A DNA stretch of 64,000 nt from the NCBI RefSeq assembly GCF_001427105.1, contig NZ_LMGI01000003.1, positions 722,618 through 786,617 of the forward strand, in the 5' to 3' direction. This stretch comes from Sphingopyxis sp. Root154. GTDB lineage: Bacteria; Pseudomonadota; Alphaproteobacteria; Sphingomonadales; Sphingomonadaceae. Below, piece by piece: positions 35,499 through 47,351 of this stretch. The first letter of the stretch is position 1, and each line of letters starts with the position of its first letter. The translations under genes and the position numbers were made by a program. The notes beneath the pieces were generated by a model. It did no database searches and was not told where the DNA came from. It saw only the letters and a program-made list of their open reading frames with translations.

Positions 35499-38400
35499 TG
35501 CACGGGCTCGCTTTCTGGGGGCTGAACGGGGACGATTGTTGCTTTTTTCGCGTCTTCCTGCGCGCGGATCAGCGCCGGAAGATTCTGTTCAATTAGCAGC
35601 GACGGATCATAAAAGCCCTTGGCCGAAGTCAGCAACTGGCGGAACGGCGCCCGGATCTTCACATTGAAGACGAGCGGCAGTTTTGCGACCTGGTTGGTCA
35701 GGAAATTGCGCGTCGCGCCTTCGCCCTGCCCTACGCCGCCAAAACGGATATCGGTCACCATTTCGCCATCGAGGTCCCCGTTCAGGATGATCGTCAGATC
35801 GTCATATTTGAGGCTGCGTAACGCGCCAAAGGCAAAATTGGCGATGACACCCAGATTGCGGTTCGACAATTCGCCAACATAGGCAAGCGTGCCGCCGCCG
35901 GCGCGCGAATCGATGCGGCCGCCCACGATCCGCCCGCCCATCCCGTCGAATTCGACCGGCAATGTCCCGTCGAACACGCCCGTCGCGTTGATATTCTCGA
36001 AGCCGAAGCTTTGCAGGAACACTGCGGCATCGACCCCGACGATGTCGAACGAGAGCCGCCGCGCCTTCTCCGTGCCGAAATCGAGCGTCGTCGGATGCAG
36101 CAGCAACTGCCCGCCGGCAAAAGGCCAGCTCCCGCCCTCGACCCGCACACGATTGTCGCCGAGCAACCGATATTCGATCTCGCCGTCGACCACCGGGATG
36201 CCCGGGTTGATCTCCTTGATCTTCGCGATCTGGCCCGGCGCCGATTTGAGGCCGATCAGATCGTCGAAGCTTATCGTCGTTGTTAGCCCCGTCACCGGGC
36301 CGAAGGCCGCGGCGAGGCTGGCGTCGGAGGTCGCAAAGGTGCCGCGGCTCGTGACGCCGTCGGCGGTCCATTCGATCCGCCCGTCGCCGACCACGGAACC
36401 CTGGACATTGGCGACGACGCCGAGCGCGAGACTGGTAAGCTGGTCGGGTTGGAAGGCTTCGCTGAAGCGCAGTTCTTTAACAGAAAGGTCCGCCGAACCG
36501 CTGCTGTCGGCTAGCCGGTGCCGGATCAGCGTGTCGAGGATTTTCGTTCCTGTCTTCTGTTCGTTGAAACCCGCTTTTGCCTCGATGACCCCATTTGCAA
36601 AGCTCAGGCTGGCCCGGTTGCTGACCAGCGGAAAGAAGCGCGGATCGGGTGCCGCATCGGTGAGCAACACACCACCGTCGAGCGTCAGCGCCCCCTTCGC
36701 GAAGCGCCATTGCCCCGCAATCTCGCTCATGTTGAGCGGCACCGCGCCGATCTTGCCGCTCGCACCGCGCAGATCGCCCACCATTCCCTGCGGTGCCCTG
36801 CGCCCGGTCAGGCTTTCGGCGGCGAAGCGCGTTATGCTTTCCCCCTCGCCCAGCCGGATATCGGCGCGCGCCAGCGACCAGCGCATCGCGGACAGGTCGA
36901 TATTCGCCGGCCCGCTTTTCAGGCTGAATGGCGAACTGCCGCTCGTCCCGCGCAGCGCGATGCCGGGAATGCGAATATCGCCGCGCAGCCCGTCGGGACC
37001 GGCACTGAGTAGCGGCGCGCCGGGCCGGCTGCACAGGTCGATCGCGCTGCGGCCGAGCCGGAAACCGCTGATCTCGATCCGATCGGCCGCGACGCGGCTG
37101 CACCCGCCGTCGAACGCGAGTGCACCCGTCGGAGCGAGAAAGCCATTCAGCGGCAACGTCAACCGCTCGACGCGCCCGTCCGCGAGCGGACCCGACAACG
37201 TCGCCGCCGTTGCGAAGCGCAGCAACCCGCCCGCACCGCCCGAAAAACGCACGGGCGTCAGCGCCAGCCGCGCGCCTTCGGCGTCAAAGGGATCGAGGCT
37301 GGCGAGGCCGGTCACTCTCCCCTCGGCGCTGCGATCGAGGCGCAGCGTTCCCGAGGGCAGGTCGCCACCGGCGATGCTCCAGCGCCCCGTCGCGATCACC
37401 GCGGGTTCGTCGGCGCCATAGAGATAGCCGATGCGGCTGTCGGTGCTTCCGGTGAAATGCGCGCCGCTCGCACTCGTCAGTTCGGGCGCGATCAGGTCGA
37501 CGCGCGCCGTTGGCCCCTCACCCGCGAGCGCGAAGCCCGCGCTGCCGCTCGCATCGGCCAGCACGCGGCTCAGGGCGCCGACAGCCTTCGCTGCCAGCGG
37601 TCCGACCGGCGTGCCCGCCAGCCCGCGCGTACTTTCGGCGAGCGAGCGGCGCAAATCGGCGCTGCCGCTAGCGCGAGCAAAACTGATCCGCCCGTCGAAC
37701 TTCGGCGCCGCGCTGCCGACGCTGCCCTTGGCTTCGAGGTTCACCGTCTCGGCCGCAAAATCGGCGCCGCGAAGGTGCGCCATGTCGGCTTCGACGTCGA
37801 ACTTCGTCAGCACCGCGGTGCCGTCGAAGCGAGCGACCACGCCCATCCGGTCGGCCGCGACGGGTCCCGCGACAAGCCGCGCGATGCTCGCGTCGGCCTT
37901 GCCCTTCCAGCTTTGCAGATCTTCGGAGAGCGAAAGGTCGAGCGCGATTTGCGGGGACGCGGCGGTAACGCTGCCGTCTGCGCAGCGCAGCGAACCACCA
38001 CGCAAGGGACCGACGAGCTGCGGCCGGACGTCGCGGACGAGAACCGTGCCGTAGAAACTGATATCGTCGCCGCTGCACCCCGCCGCCGCAATGCGCGGCG
38101 CGACGAGTGCGAGCTTGCCCGTGAAGTCGCGGCGCAGATTGCCGCCACCGTGCAGCGCCGCACCAATATTGCCCCACGGTGTTTCGACGCGTGCCCGCGC
38201 ATCACGCAACGCAACCGACAGGTCGGGCAAGGCGAACGGATCCTTGCTCGTCGGATCGCGGAATTTGTCGAGCGAGCCGAACGACAGGCGGCCGTCGACG
38301 AAGCGGCCATAGAGACGAACGCCCTCGGCATTGATCCCCGAAACATAAGGGCCGCGCCAGCCATAGCCGAGCAGCACCTCGACGCGCTTCGCGGTCAGAT

Positions 38401-38653
38401 CGGGATGCTTCGGATCGCCGATCACGATGTTGGATAATTGCTCGCTACGAAAACCGATCCGGTCGATCGTATAGCGGGCGGGCACGTCGCGGCTGTCGAG
38501 CTGGTCGCGGATGAATTCATCGGCGATCGGCTCGCGCGCGATCCAGACCCCCGCGACGAGAATGATCACCGCGCCCGCGGTCAGCCACCGCTTCTTGAAC
38601 AGCAGCGTCCGGTATTTAAAGTGCGGCTTCGTAGCCTCTGCCGCGTCAGTCAT
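35495..38653 (-). CDS. ydbH: YdbH-family AsmA-like intermembrane lipid transport protein
   Basis: 1052 aa. One N-terminal membrane helix (about 24-39), then a very long beta-rich periplasmic region with alternating hydrophobic strands, ending in the YdbH-type C-terminal domain (about 900-1020: DGTLPVEFDGMGGRIVGGRI, GGTLAYVGELSNRN, YDDLTIILNGDLDGEMVT). E. coli YdbH acts with TamB and YhdP to carry phospholipid to the outer membrane. First gene of ydbH-ynbE-ydbL, same order as in E. coli. Longer than the E. coli protein by about 170 residues. Confidence 0.87.
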   Translation of the reverse strand: MTDAAEATKPHFKYRTLLFKKRWLTAGAVIILVAGVWIAREPIADEFIRDQLDSRDVPARYTIDRIGFRSEQLSNIVIGDPKHPDLTAKRVEVLLGYGWRGPYVSGINAEGVRLYGRFVDGRLSFGSLDKFRDPTSKDPFALPDLSVALRDARARVETPWGNIGAALHGGGNLRRDFTGKLALVAPRIAAAGCSGDDISFYGTVLVRDVRPQLVGPLRGGSLRCADGSVTAASPQIALDLSLSEDLQSWKGKADASIARLVAGPVAADRMGVVARFDGTAVLTKFDVEADMAHLRGADFAAETVNLEAKGSVGSAAPKFDGRISFARASGSADLRRSLAESTRGLAGTPVGPLAAKAVGALSRVLADASGSAGFALAGEGPTARVDLIAPELTSASGAHFTGSTDSRIGYLYGADEPAVIATGRWSIAGGDLPSGTLRLDRSAEGRVTGLASLDPFDAEGARLALTPVRFSGGAGGLLRFATAATLSGPLADGRVERLTLPLNGFLAPTGALAFDGGCSRVAADRIEISGFRLGRSAIDLCSRPGAPLLSAGPDGLRGDIRIPGIALRGTSGSSPFSLKSGPANIDLSAMRWSLARADIRLGEGESITRFAAESLTGRRAPQGMVGDLRGASGKIGAVPLNMSEIAGQWRFAKGALTLDGGVLLTDAAPDPRFFPLVSNRASLSFANGVIEAKAGFNEQKTGTKILDTLIRHRLADSSGSADLSVKELRFSEAFQPDQLTSLALGVVANVQGSVVGDGRIEWTADGVTSRGTFATSDASLAAAFGPVTGLTTTISFDDLIGLKSAPGQIAKIKEINPGIPVVDGEIEYRLLGDNRVRVEGGSWPFAGGQLLLHPTTLDFGTEKARRLSFDIVGVDAAVFLQSFGFENINATGVFDGTLPVEFDGMGGRIVGGRIDSRAGGGTLAYVGELSNRNLGVIANFAFGALRSLKYDDLTIILNGDLDGEMVTDIRFGGVGQGEGATRNFLTNQVAKLPLVFNVKIRAPFRQLLTSAKGFYDPSLLIEQNLPALIRAQEDAKKATIVPVQPPESEPVQ

Positions 38654-38822
38654 GGAATATGGCCGATGACGTCATGGCGGCAAAATCTCGTCCCTCGACC
38701 CGAGCCCTGTTCAGGGCACAAACGCCGGAAATCCCGTTTCGATGCAGGAAATTGATCCGGTTCGCCATCTTCCTTTCCCTATGACCGTTGAGTGCGCCTC
38801 ACAAGGCGGTTATTGCCGCGCC

Positions 38823-39500
38823 ATGGGGGATACGCCGGACCATCTTGGGCATCGCGCGCGGTTGCGGGCTCGCCTGCTCGACGACGCCGAAGGCCTCGCC
38901 GATTACGAGCTGATCGAATATCTGCTCACGCTCGCAATCCCGCGCCGCGACACCAAGCCACTCGCGAAAGCGCTGCTCCGCGAATTCGGTTCGCTGGCAC
39001 AGCTTGTCAGCGCCGATCCCGAATCGCTGCGCCGCGTCGACGGGCTCGGCGATACCGGTATTGCGGCAATAAAGATCGTCCAGGCCGCGAGCCTGCGCCT
39101 GCTCAAGGGCGAATTTCGCGACAAGCCGCTACTCTCGAGCTGGGACGCGCTGCTCGACTGGTTGCGCGCCGATATGGGGCCGATCGACGTCGAGCGCGTC
39201 CGCGTCCTTTATCTCAATTCGCGCAACATGCTGATCCGCGACGAACTCGCGAGCGAGGGTTCGATCGACCAGTCGGCGATCTATGTCCGCGAGGTGATCA
39301 AGCGCGCGCTCGAACTCGGCGCTTCGGCGATCATCCTCGTCCATAATCACCCGAGCGGCAGCCCCGAGCCGAGCCGGCAAGATATCGCAATCACCAAGGA
39401 TGTCGCGAGCGCCGCCGCGAAGCTCGGAATCGCGCTCCACGATCATATCATCATCGGCGGGTCCGATTATCGAAGCTTTCGCGCGATGGGGCTGCTCTAG
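38823..39500 (+). CDS. radC: RadC-family JAB-domain protein
   Basis: 225 aa from ATG 38823. N-terminal helix-hairpin-helix region (LRRVDGLGDTGIAAIKIV) and a C-terminal JAB/MPN domain with the complete metal signature in HNHPSGSPEPSRQD. Historically called a DNA repair protein, though its real role is unclear. ATGs at 38742 and 38781 are in frame but the conserved part begins HRARLRARLL. A GC hairpin (39610-39617 with 39639-39646) follows. Divergent from ydbH. Confidence 0.9.
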   Translation: MGDTPDHLGHRARLRARLLDDAEGLADYELIEYLLTLAIPRRDTKPLAKALLREFGSLAQLVSADPESLRRVDGLGDTGIAAIKIVQAASLRLLKGEFRDKPLLSSWDALLDWLRADMGPIDVERVRVLYLNSRNMLIRDELASEGSIDQSAIYVREVIKRALELGASAIILVHNHPSGSPEPSRQDIAITKDVASAAAKLGIALHDHIIIGGSDYRSFRAMGLL

Positions 39501-39709
39501 CGCACCATTTGACTTCCGCCGCGCGCGGCCACATCATCATGGCCATGCAGATTCGACGCGGCCTTCTCCGCTTCCGCCATCATGGGGGGCAACTTCTCGC
39601 GGGCATTTAGCCCCGGGTTCCGGCGCGATCGCCCCGAGCCCGGGGCACCTTCCGTCCAGATATTGCCGCGCGTGGCCCGATGCTGCGCGCCAGCCGGAAA
39701 GTCCGCGCC

Positions 39710-40117
39710 ATGACCAAGAAAAAAAGCGGGGCCGCGATGCCTCATATCCGCATGATCGATAGCGAAGCCGACGCGCTCACCGAACTGACGCTGCAGCAGC
39801 AGCGGGATTCGGTCCGCTTCTATGAATTGTTGCTCGGCGAGATCGATCGCGCCGCGATCTGCGAACGCACCGATATCCCGCCCGACGTCGTGACGATGGG
39901 CTCCAGCGTCACCTTCATCGATGAAAAGAGCCGCGCCGAACGCACCGTGCGCCTCGTATATCCCGCCGAAGCAGACATATCGGCCGGGCGGATGTCGATT
40001 CTTACCCCGATCGGGGCGGGCCTGATCGGCCTCAGCGTCGGCCAGTCGATCAACTGGCCCGATCGCGGTGGCATCGAACACCGGTTGACGATCGTCGCGG
40101 TCGAGCAACCCGTTTAG
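39710..40117 (+). CDS. rnk: Rnk-like GreA/GreB C-terminal domain protein
   Basis: 135 aa from ATG 39710. A short N-terminal helix is followed by a GreA/GreB-type FKBP-like domain: VTMGSSVTFIDEKS, RTVRLVYPAEADISAGRMSILTPIGAGLIGLSVGQSI. Rnk lacks the Gre coiled coil and interacts with RNA polymerase, and was first named a regulator of nucleoside diphosphate kinase. The 209 bases upstream hold hairpin-rich sequence but no supported gene. Confidence 0.87.
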   Translation: MTKKKSGAAMPHIRMIDSEADALTELTLQQQRDSVRFYELLLGEIDRAAICERTDIPPDVVTMGSSVTFIDEKSRAERTVRLVYPAEADISAGRMSILTPIGAGLIGLSVGQSINWPDRGGIEHRLTIVAVEQPV

Positions 40118-40130
40118 CTCCAAACAGCGA

Positions 40131-40160
40131 TGCAGCCGCCGGATCGCTCCGACGGCTGCA
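40131..40160. terminator. Hairpin between rnk and the EF-hand gene
   Basis: An 8-bp stem TGCAGCCG with CGGCTGCA and an inner CGGA/TCCG stem, between two converging genes. No T-run. Confidence 0.4.
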
Positions 40161-40179
40161 CCACCCCGCGGGACGCCGT

Positions 40180-40647
40180 TTAGGCGCCGCGCGACAGGAA
40201 ACCGGTCAATTCGGTCTTGTTAACCGCGCCCGACTTGTCACCATCAGCCGATGCGAAAGCCTGACCAATCCAGGTCTTCACCTCGGCCGATTCGACGTCG
40301 GCACTCGGGTCGGTCGCTGCACGCAGCTTCTTCATCCACGAGCCGAACTCGGCTTCGTTCAGGTCGCCATTCTTGTCCCCGTCATAGGTAGGGAATTCCT
40401 GCTCGACGATCTGCGCGATCTGGGTCGGCGTTGCCGCCCCACCCGAAGGTGCAGGCTGGCTCGAAGCCGGCGGGGTCGACGCATCCGGTGCCGGGGCGGG
40501 CTCGGCCGGAGGCGTCGACGCGTCGGGAGCCGGAGCCGGTTCGCTGGCGGCCGGCGGGGTGGTCGGATCCGACGCCGGGGCAGTCGTCTGCGCCAAGGCC
40601 GGGAAACTCACGGCAGCAGCGCCGATCAAAAGCATCTGTTTCAACAT
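40180..40647 (-). CDS. Secreted EF-hand protein with Pro/Ala-rich linker
   Basis: 155 aa. Signal peptide to about residue 20 (PALAQ). A low-complexity stretch of repeated PAPDASTPPA units (about 24-70) leads to two EF-hands: DGDKNGDLNEAE (about 88-99) and DGDKSGAVNKTE (about 134-145), both with the Asp ligands and the closing Glu. Calcium-binding periplasmic protein of unknown role. Its signal-peptide DNA is repeated in the upstream paralogue. Confidence 0.85.
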   Translation of the reverse strand: MLKQMLLIGAAAVSFPALAQTTAPASDPTTPPAASEPAPAPDASTPPAEPAPAPDASTPPASSQPAPSGGAATPTQIAQIVEQEFPTYDGDKNGDLNEAEFGSWMKKLRAATDPSADVESAEVKTWIGQAFASADGDKSGAVNKTELTGFLSRGA

Positions 40648-40669
40648 GGTCTATCTCCTGTGTGCGGGA

Positions 40670-40963
40670 TTATTCGGGTTCCGATTCGGGCTTTTCTTCG
40701 GAATCCGGAGCGGGCTGGTCAGCCGGAGGGGTGGGCTCAGCCGCAGGGGGCGTATCGCTTGGGGTCGCATCCTCGGTCGGCGCCGTTCCATCCGTCGGCT
40801 TCGTTTCGTCCGTCGGCTTGCTATCGGGCGCGGGGGCCGTGGTGTCGGTCGGCGCGGGCTGCGACTGCGTCGTGGGGGCCGGCTCTTCGGCAGGGGCAGT
40901 CGTCTGGGCCAAAGCGGGGAAACTGACAGCCGCCGCACCGATCAAAAGCACTTGTTTCAACAC
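40670..40963 (-). CDS. Secreted Pro/Thr-rich paralogue lacking EF-hands
   Basis: 97 aa from GTG 40963 with AGGAG eight bases upstream. The first 25 residues (LLIGAAAVSFPALAQTTAPA) are nearly identical to the downstream gene. The rest is only Pro, Thr, Glu, Asp and Ala and ends without any calcium loop. It looks like a duplicate that kept the export signal and linker but not the binding domain. Whether it is functional is unknown; its own start and ribosome site are intact. Confidence 0.75.
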   Translation of the reverse strand: MLKQVLLIGAAAVSFPALAQTTAPAEEPAPTTQSQPAPTDTTAPAPDSKPTDETKPTDGTAPTEDATPSDTPPAAEPTPPADQPAPDSEEKPESEPE

Positions 40964-41162
40964 ATTTATTCTCCTGTAACGGCGACTTCGATGGTCACTG
41001 CGACCCGTCGCCTTTCTGATGGGGCATGGGAGCAACCCATCGTCTTTCCGCAAAGTTGCGCGCCCTCGGCATTTGGCGAAACGCCCCGTCCCTGCTACGG
41101 GGCGCCCCATCGTGGTTCCGCGTGGATTCCGCGACAAGGCGCCCGAAAAGGAAGGAAAAACA

Positions 41163-42479
<1,317 letters not shown>

Positions 42480-42547
42480 CCCCGGACTGGAATCGCGCGG
42501 CAATCTGTCATAGGGTCGGCACCAGACCGACAGAGGAGCAAGACGAA

Positions 42548-42892
42548 GTGGGCATCCTGCGAACGATCATCTGGGTCTTGCTGACCGCCGTCCTCGTCAT
42601 TTTCGCGATGGCCAACTGGATTCCGGTCACCGTCACGATCTGGCCGGGGCAGGTGCTCGACACCAAATTGCCCGTGTTGATCCTCACAGCCTTCCTGATC
42701 GGCAGCGTGCCGATGTGGATCGCGCTGCGCACGACGCGCTGGTCGATGAAGCGCCGCCTCGACGCCAGCGAGCGGCAGGCGGCCGATTTGCGCGCGCTCG
42801 CCAACCGCCCCGTCGAGGTCACACCCGCCGCGGCGCCGGTCAACGACATCCCGCCCGCCCCCTCCGATCTTTTCTCCACGGACAAGCCATGA
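42548..42892 (+). CDS. LapA/DUF1049-family membrane protein
   Basis: 114 aa starting at GTG 42548 (GAGGAG upstream). Two membrane helices (about 6-24 and 42-60) followed by a basic stretch, a short coiled coil (RRLDASERQAADLRALAN) and a Pro-rich tail. The pattern is that of LapA (DUF1049), which in E. coli pairs with LapB in lipopolysaccharide control. It overlaps pyrF by ATGA, as in many alphaproteobacteria. LapB is not here. Confidence 0.78.
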   Translation: MGILRTIIWVLLTAVLVIFAMANWIPVTVTIWPGQVLDTKLPVLILTAFLIGSVPMWIALRTTRWSMKRRLDASERQAADLRALANRPVEVTPAAAPVNDIPPAPSDLFSTDKP

Positions 42893-43563
42893 CTTCACCG
42901 CTTTATCTCGCCATCGACACCACGCACCTCGATGCCGCGCTGACGCTGGCGCAAAAGGTGCGGCGTCACGTCGGCGGGCTGAAGCTCGGTCTCGAATTCT
43001 TCTGCGCCAACGGGCACCACGGCGTGCATGAAATGGCGAAGCTCGGCCTGCCGATCTTTCTTGACCTCAAGCTCCACGACATTCCCAACACCGTCGCCAA
43101 GGCGATCCAGGCGCTGCGCTCGCTCGAACCGGCAATCATCACCGTCCACGCCGCGGGCGGACGCGCAATGCTCGAAGAGGCGAAGGCATCCGCGGGCACG
43201 AACACCAAGGTCGTCGCGGTCACCGTGCTGACCAGCCTCGACGCGCCCGATCTGGAAGACATCGGCGTCGGCGGCAACCCCCACGATCAAGTCGTCCGCC
43301 TGGCGGCGCTCGCCCGCGAAGCCGGCCTCGACGGTATCGTCTGTTCGGGACAGGAAGTGAAAGCGGCGCGCAAGGCGTGGCCCGGCGGCTTTTACGTCGT
43401 CCCCGGCGTTCGCCCCGCGAACGGCAAGATCGGCGACCAGAAGCGCGTCGTTACCCCGGCGCAGGCGATGGCCGACGGCGCCTCGATCCTCGTCGTTGGC
43501 CGCCCGATCAGCCAGTCGGCGGACCCCGACCTCGCCGCGCGCGAAATTGAAGCGACGCTGTAA
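42889..43563 (+). CDS. pyrF: Orotidine 5'-phosphate decarboxylase
   Basis: 224 aa. The catalytic DLKLHDIPNTV tetrad region is complete, as are KLGLEFF, TVHAAGG, the VVPGVRP phosphate loop and VVGRPI near the end. It makes UMP from OMP. Coupled to the preceding lapA-like gene by ATGA. Confidence 0.95.
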   Translation: MTSPLYLAIDTTHLDAALTLAQKVRRHVGGLKLGLEFFCANGHHGVHEMAKLGLPIFLDLKLHDIPNTVAKAIQALRSLEPAIITVHAAGGRAMLEEAKASAGTNTKVVAVTVLTSLDAPDLEDIGVGGNPHDQVVRLAALAREAGLDGIVCSGQEVKAARKAWPGGFYVVPGVRPANGKIGDQKRVVTPAQAMADGASILVVGRPISQSADPDLAAREIEATL

Positions 43564-43578
43564 GCCCCATTCCCATTC

Positions 43579-43660
43579 CCGTTCGTGTCGAGCGAAGTCG
43601 AGACACCCATCGGAGCAGCGCAAGATCGAGAGACATCTCGACTTCGCTCGATGCGAACGG
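43579..43660. repeat. Inverted pair of 25-bp repeats
   Basis: Arms 43579-43603 and 43636-43660 are reverse complements at 23 of 25 positions, separated by 32 bases. The core GTCGAGCGAAGTCGAGA is a common intergenic motif in sphingomonads. It lies between pyrF and trpF, upstream of the trp run. Confidence 0.78.
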
Positions 43661-43678
43661 ACAAATTAGAGTCTGACC

Positions 43679-44311
43679 ATGCCCCCACTCGTCAAAATCT
43701 GCGGCCTCAAGACAATCGAAGAGGTCGATGCCGCCATCCGCCACGGCGCGACGCACATCGGCCTCAATCATTATGAGCCGAGCCCGCGCTATGTCGACCT
43801 CAAGACCGCGGCCGAGCTACGCAAACGTGCAGGCACGGGCAACGTGAAGGTCGCGTTGCTGTTGGTCAATGCCTCGCAGCAGCTTACCGGCGACGCGCTC
43901 GGCATGGTCCGCCCCGACATCATCCAGTTCCACGGCAGCGAGACTCCCGAATGGCTGGGTGTCGTGAAGCGGCTGACCCCGGCGGAGATCTGGAAGGCCG
44001 TCGGTCTGAAGGACGCCGAAACGCTCGTGCGGATGCAAAAATATCACGGCGTTGCCGACCGCATCCTGTTCGATGCTCCCGCCGCCGCGATGCCCGGCGG
44101 CACCGGCACGCGCTTCGACTGGTCGCTGCTCAAAAACCATCGCCACAGCATCGACTGGGGGATCGCCGGGGGGCTTACCCCCGAGAATGTCGCGCAGGCC
44201 ATCGCAGAAACCGGCGCGCCGCTCGTCGATGTCTCCTCGGGCGTCGAAAGCGCACCGGGCGTCAAGGATGTGGACAAGATCGCCGCTTTCCTTAAAGCCG
44301 CCGGTCGATGA
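43679..44311 (+). CDS. trpF: Phosphoribosylanthranilate isomerase
   Basis: 210 aa. Catalytic Cys in KICGLKT near the N-terminus, the catalytic Asp in [15 protein letters not shown] phosphate loop and GGLTPENV. The usual GFVF-type strand before the SPRYV motif reads [12 protein letters not shown]. It isomerises phosphoribosylanthranilate in tryptophan synthesis. Overlaps trpB by ATGA. Confidence 0.94.
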   Translation: MPPLVKICGLKTIEEVDAAIRHGATHIGLNHYEPSPRYVDLKTAAELRKRAGTGNVKVALLLVNASQQLTGDALGMVRPDIIQFHGSETPEWLGVVKRLTPAEIWKAVGLKDAETLVRMQKYHGVADRILFDAPAAAMPGGTGTRFDWSLLKNHRHSIDWGIAGGLTPENVAQAIAETGAPLVDVSSGVESAPGVKDVDKIAAFLKAAGR

Positions 44312-45519
44312 CCGACTTACCCAACAGCCTCCGCACCGGACCCGACGAACGCGGCCATTTCGGCCAGTTCGGCGGCCGCTATGTCGCCGAAACGCTGATG
44401 CCGCTGATCCTCGACCTCGAGCGCCACTATCGCGCCGCGCAGGCCGATCCGGCGTTCAAGGCCGAGTTCGACTATCTGCTCAAACATTATGTCGGCCGCC
44501 CCAGCCCGCTGTGGTTCGCCGAGCGGCTGACCGAGCATCTCGGCGGCGCGAAGATTTACCTCAAGCGCGAGGATCTCAACCACACCGGCGCGCACAAGAT
44601 CAACAATTGCATCGGCCAGATCCTGCTCGCCAAACGCATGGGCAAGACGAAGATCATCGCCGAAACCGGCGCCGGCCAGCACGGCGTTGCGACCGCGACC
44701 GTCGCCGCGCTGTTCGGCCTGCCCTGCACGATCTTCATGGGCGCGGTCGACGTCGCGCGGCAACAGCCCAATGTGTTCCGCATGAAGCTGCTCGGCGCCG
44801 AAGTCGTCGCGGTCGAATCGGGCGCCAAGACGCTGAAGGACGCGATGAACGAGGCGCTGCGCCACTGGGTCGCGAACGTTCACGACACTTTTTACATCAT
44901 CGGAACCGTTGCGGGCCCGCACCCCTATCCCGAGCTCGTCCGCGATTTCCAGTCGGTGATCGGCGACGAAGCGCGCGAACAGATACTCGAAGCTGAGGGC
45001 CGCCTCCCCGACATGCTGATCGCCCCTGTCGGCGGCGGATCGAACGCGATCGGCCTGTTTCATCCCTTCCTCGATGACGCCGATGTCGAGATCGTCGGCG
45101 TCGAAGCCGCGGGCGAGGGTCTCGACGGCAAGCACGCCGCCAGCCTCGCAGGCGGCCGCCCCGGCATCCTCCACGGCAACAAGACCTATCTGTTGCAGGA
45201 CGAAGACGGCCAGATAACCGAGGCGCACAGCATCTCGGCCGGCCTCGACTATCCGGGCATCGGCCCCGAGCATAGCTGGCTCCACGAAATCGGCCGCGTG
45301 CGCTACGAACCCGTCACCGACGCTGAAGCCCTCGCGAGCTTCCAGAAGCTTACCAAGCTCGAAGGTATCATCCCCGCGCTCGAAAGCGCGCACGCGATCG
45401 CCGCCGCCGAACGCATCGCGCCGACGCTGGGCCCGGACAAGATCATCATCGTCAACTGCTCGGGCCGCGGCGACAAGGATATCTTCACGGTGGCGGATGC
45501 GTTGGGGGTTGAGCTGTGA
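44308..45519 (+). CDS. trpB: Tryptophan synthase beta chain
   Basis: 403 aa. PLP-lysine in [17 protein letters not shown], the GGGSNAIG phosphate loop and an intact catalytic Glu in AETGAG. It condenses indole with serine. Start overlaps trpF (ATGA) and end overlaps the small membrane gene (GTGA), so translation is coupled throughout. Confidence 0.96.
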   Translation: MTDLPNSLRTGPDERGHFGQFGGRYVAETLMPLILDLERHYRAAQADPAFKAEFDYLLKHYVGRPSPLWFAERLTEHLGGAKIYLKREDLNHTGAHKINNCIGQILLAKRMGKTKIIAETGAGQHGVATATVAALFGLPCTIFMGAVDVARQQPNVFRMKLLGAEVVAVESGAKTLKDAMNEALRHWVANVHDTFYIIGTVAGPHPYPELVRDFQSVIGDEAREQILEAEGRLPDMLIAPVGGGSNAIGLFHPFLDDADVEIVGVEAAGEGLDGKHAASLAGGRPGILHGNKTYLLQDEDGQITEAHSISAGLDYPGIGPEHSWLHEIGRVRYEPVTDAEALASFQKLTKLEGIIPALESAHAIAAAERIAPTLGPDKIIIVNCSGRGDKDIFTVADALGVEL

Positions 45520-45710
45520 AGCAATCGAACCTGGTCCGGATTGTCACCGATTTCTGTCTGTTTCTGGTCATATTGTCGTTTGCCGATCTCCTGTTTCGTC
45601 ATGGCCTGAATTTCGGCGCATGGAATCTCGCTTCGGCGAGGTTGGCCTATAATGCGAGCATCGCTGCCGTTTTCGCGATTGTCTTTTATCTGAGGGGCTC
45701 TTCTCGATGA
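45516..45710 (+). CDS. Small two-TM protein between trpB and trpA
   Basis: 64 aa with GTG start. It overlaps the trpB stop (GTGA) and the trpA start (ATGA), so it is translated in series with both. Two hydrophobic segments lie at about 8-27 ([18 protein letters not shown]) and 43-60, with a short polar loop. I do not recognise a family. TrpA and TrpB work as one complex and are usually adjacent, so this insertion is unusual. A chance frame is unlikely given two exact overlaps and no internal stops. Confidence 0.7.
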   Translation: MKQSNLVRIVTDFCLFLVILSFADLLFRHGLNFGAWNLASARLAYNASIAAVFAIVFYLRGSSR

Positions 45711-46494
45711 CCCGCTTCACCGCCGCCTTCGGCAAGCCGCGCACCGCGCTCGTCGCCTTCATCACCGCGGGTGACGGCGACACCGCTGCGAACCTCGACG
45801 CGCTCGTCGCGGGCGGGGCCGATGTAATCGAACTCGGCATGCCCTTCACCGACCCGATGGCCGATGGTCCCGCAATCCAGGCGGCGAACCTGCGCAGCCT
45901 CGCCAAAGGCACGACGACCGCCGACATCTTCGCGATCGCTACCCTCTTCCGCGCGCGCCATCCCGACACCCCGCTCGTCCTTATGGGTTATGCCAACCCG
46001 ATGACAATCCGCGGCGACGACTGGTTCGCTGCCGAGTGCGCCAAGGCCGGCGTCGACGGCGTCATCTGCGTCGACATCCCTGCGGAGGAAGACCCCGAAC
46101 TTGGCCCCGCGCTCCGCGCCGCGGGCCTCGACCTCATCCGCCTAGCCACTCCCACCACCGACACCGCCCGTCTTCCCGCTGTGCTCAGCGGCGCGGGTGG
46201 CTTTCTCTATTATGTCTCGGTCGCAGGCATCACGGGCCAGCAACAAGCCGCGCAGGCGAGTATCGACGAAGCCGTCGTGCGCTTGAAGGCCGCGACCGAC
46301 CTCCCTGTCGCAGTCGGCTTCGGCGTTCGCACCCCCGAACAGGCCGCCCAGATCGCACGCGTCGCCGACGGCGTCGTCGTCGGATCGGCCTTCATCGACA
46401 TCATTGCCGAGCATGGCGACGCCGCCGCGCCTTATGTCGAGACCTTCACCCGTTCGCTCGTCGATGCTATCCACGGCGCAAAGGAGATCGCCGC

Positions 46495-46498
<4 letters not shown>
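45707..46498 (+). CDS. trpA: Tryptophan synthase alpha chain
   Basis: 263 aa. Catalytic Glu and Asp in [18 protein letters not shown], loop LVLMGYANP, and [10 protein letters not shown] for phosphate binding. It cleaves indole glycerol phosphate to indole, which passes to TrpB. Overlaps accD by ATGA. Confidence 0.96.
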
Positions 46499-47346
<848 letters not shown>

Positions 47347-47351
47347 GCATT

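Noticed and set aside
39501-39606. Minus-strand 28-codon frame (begins MMAEAEKAASN) between radC and rnk
   Set aside because: Protein-like composition but no ribosome site, no recognisable family and very short; left as unannotated intergenic DNA.
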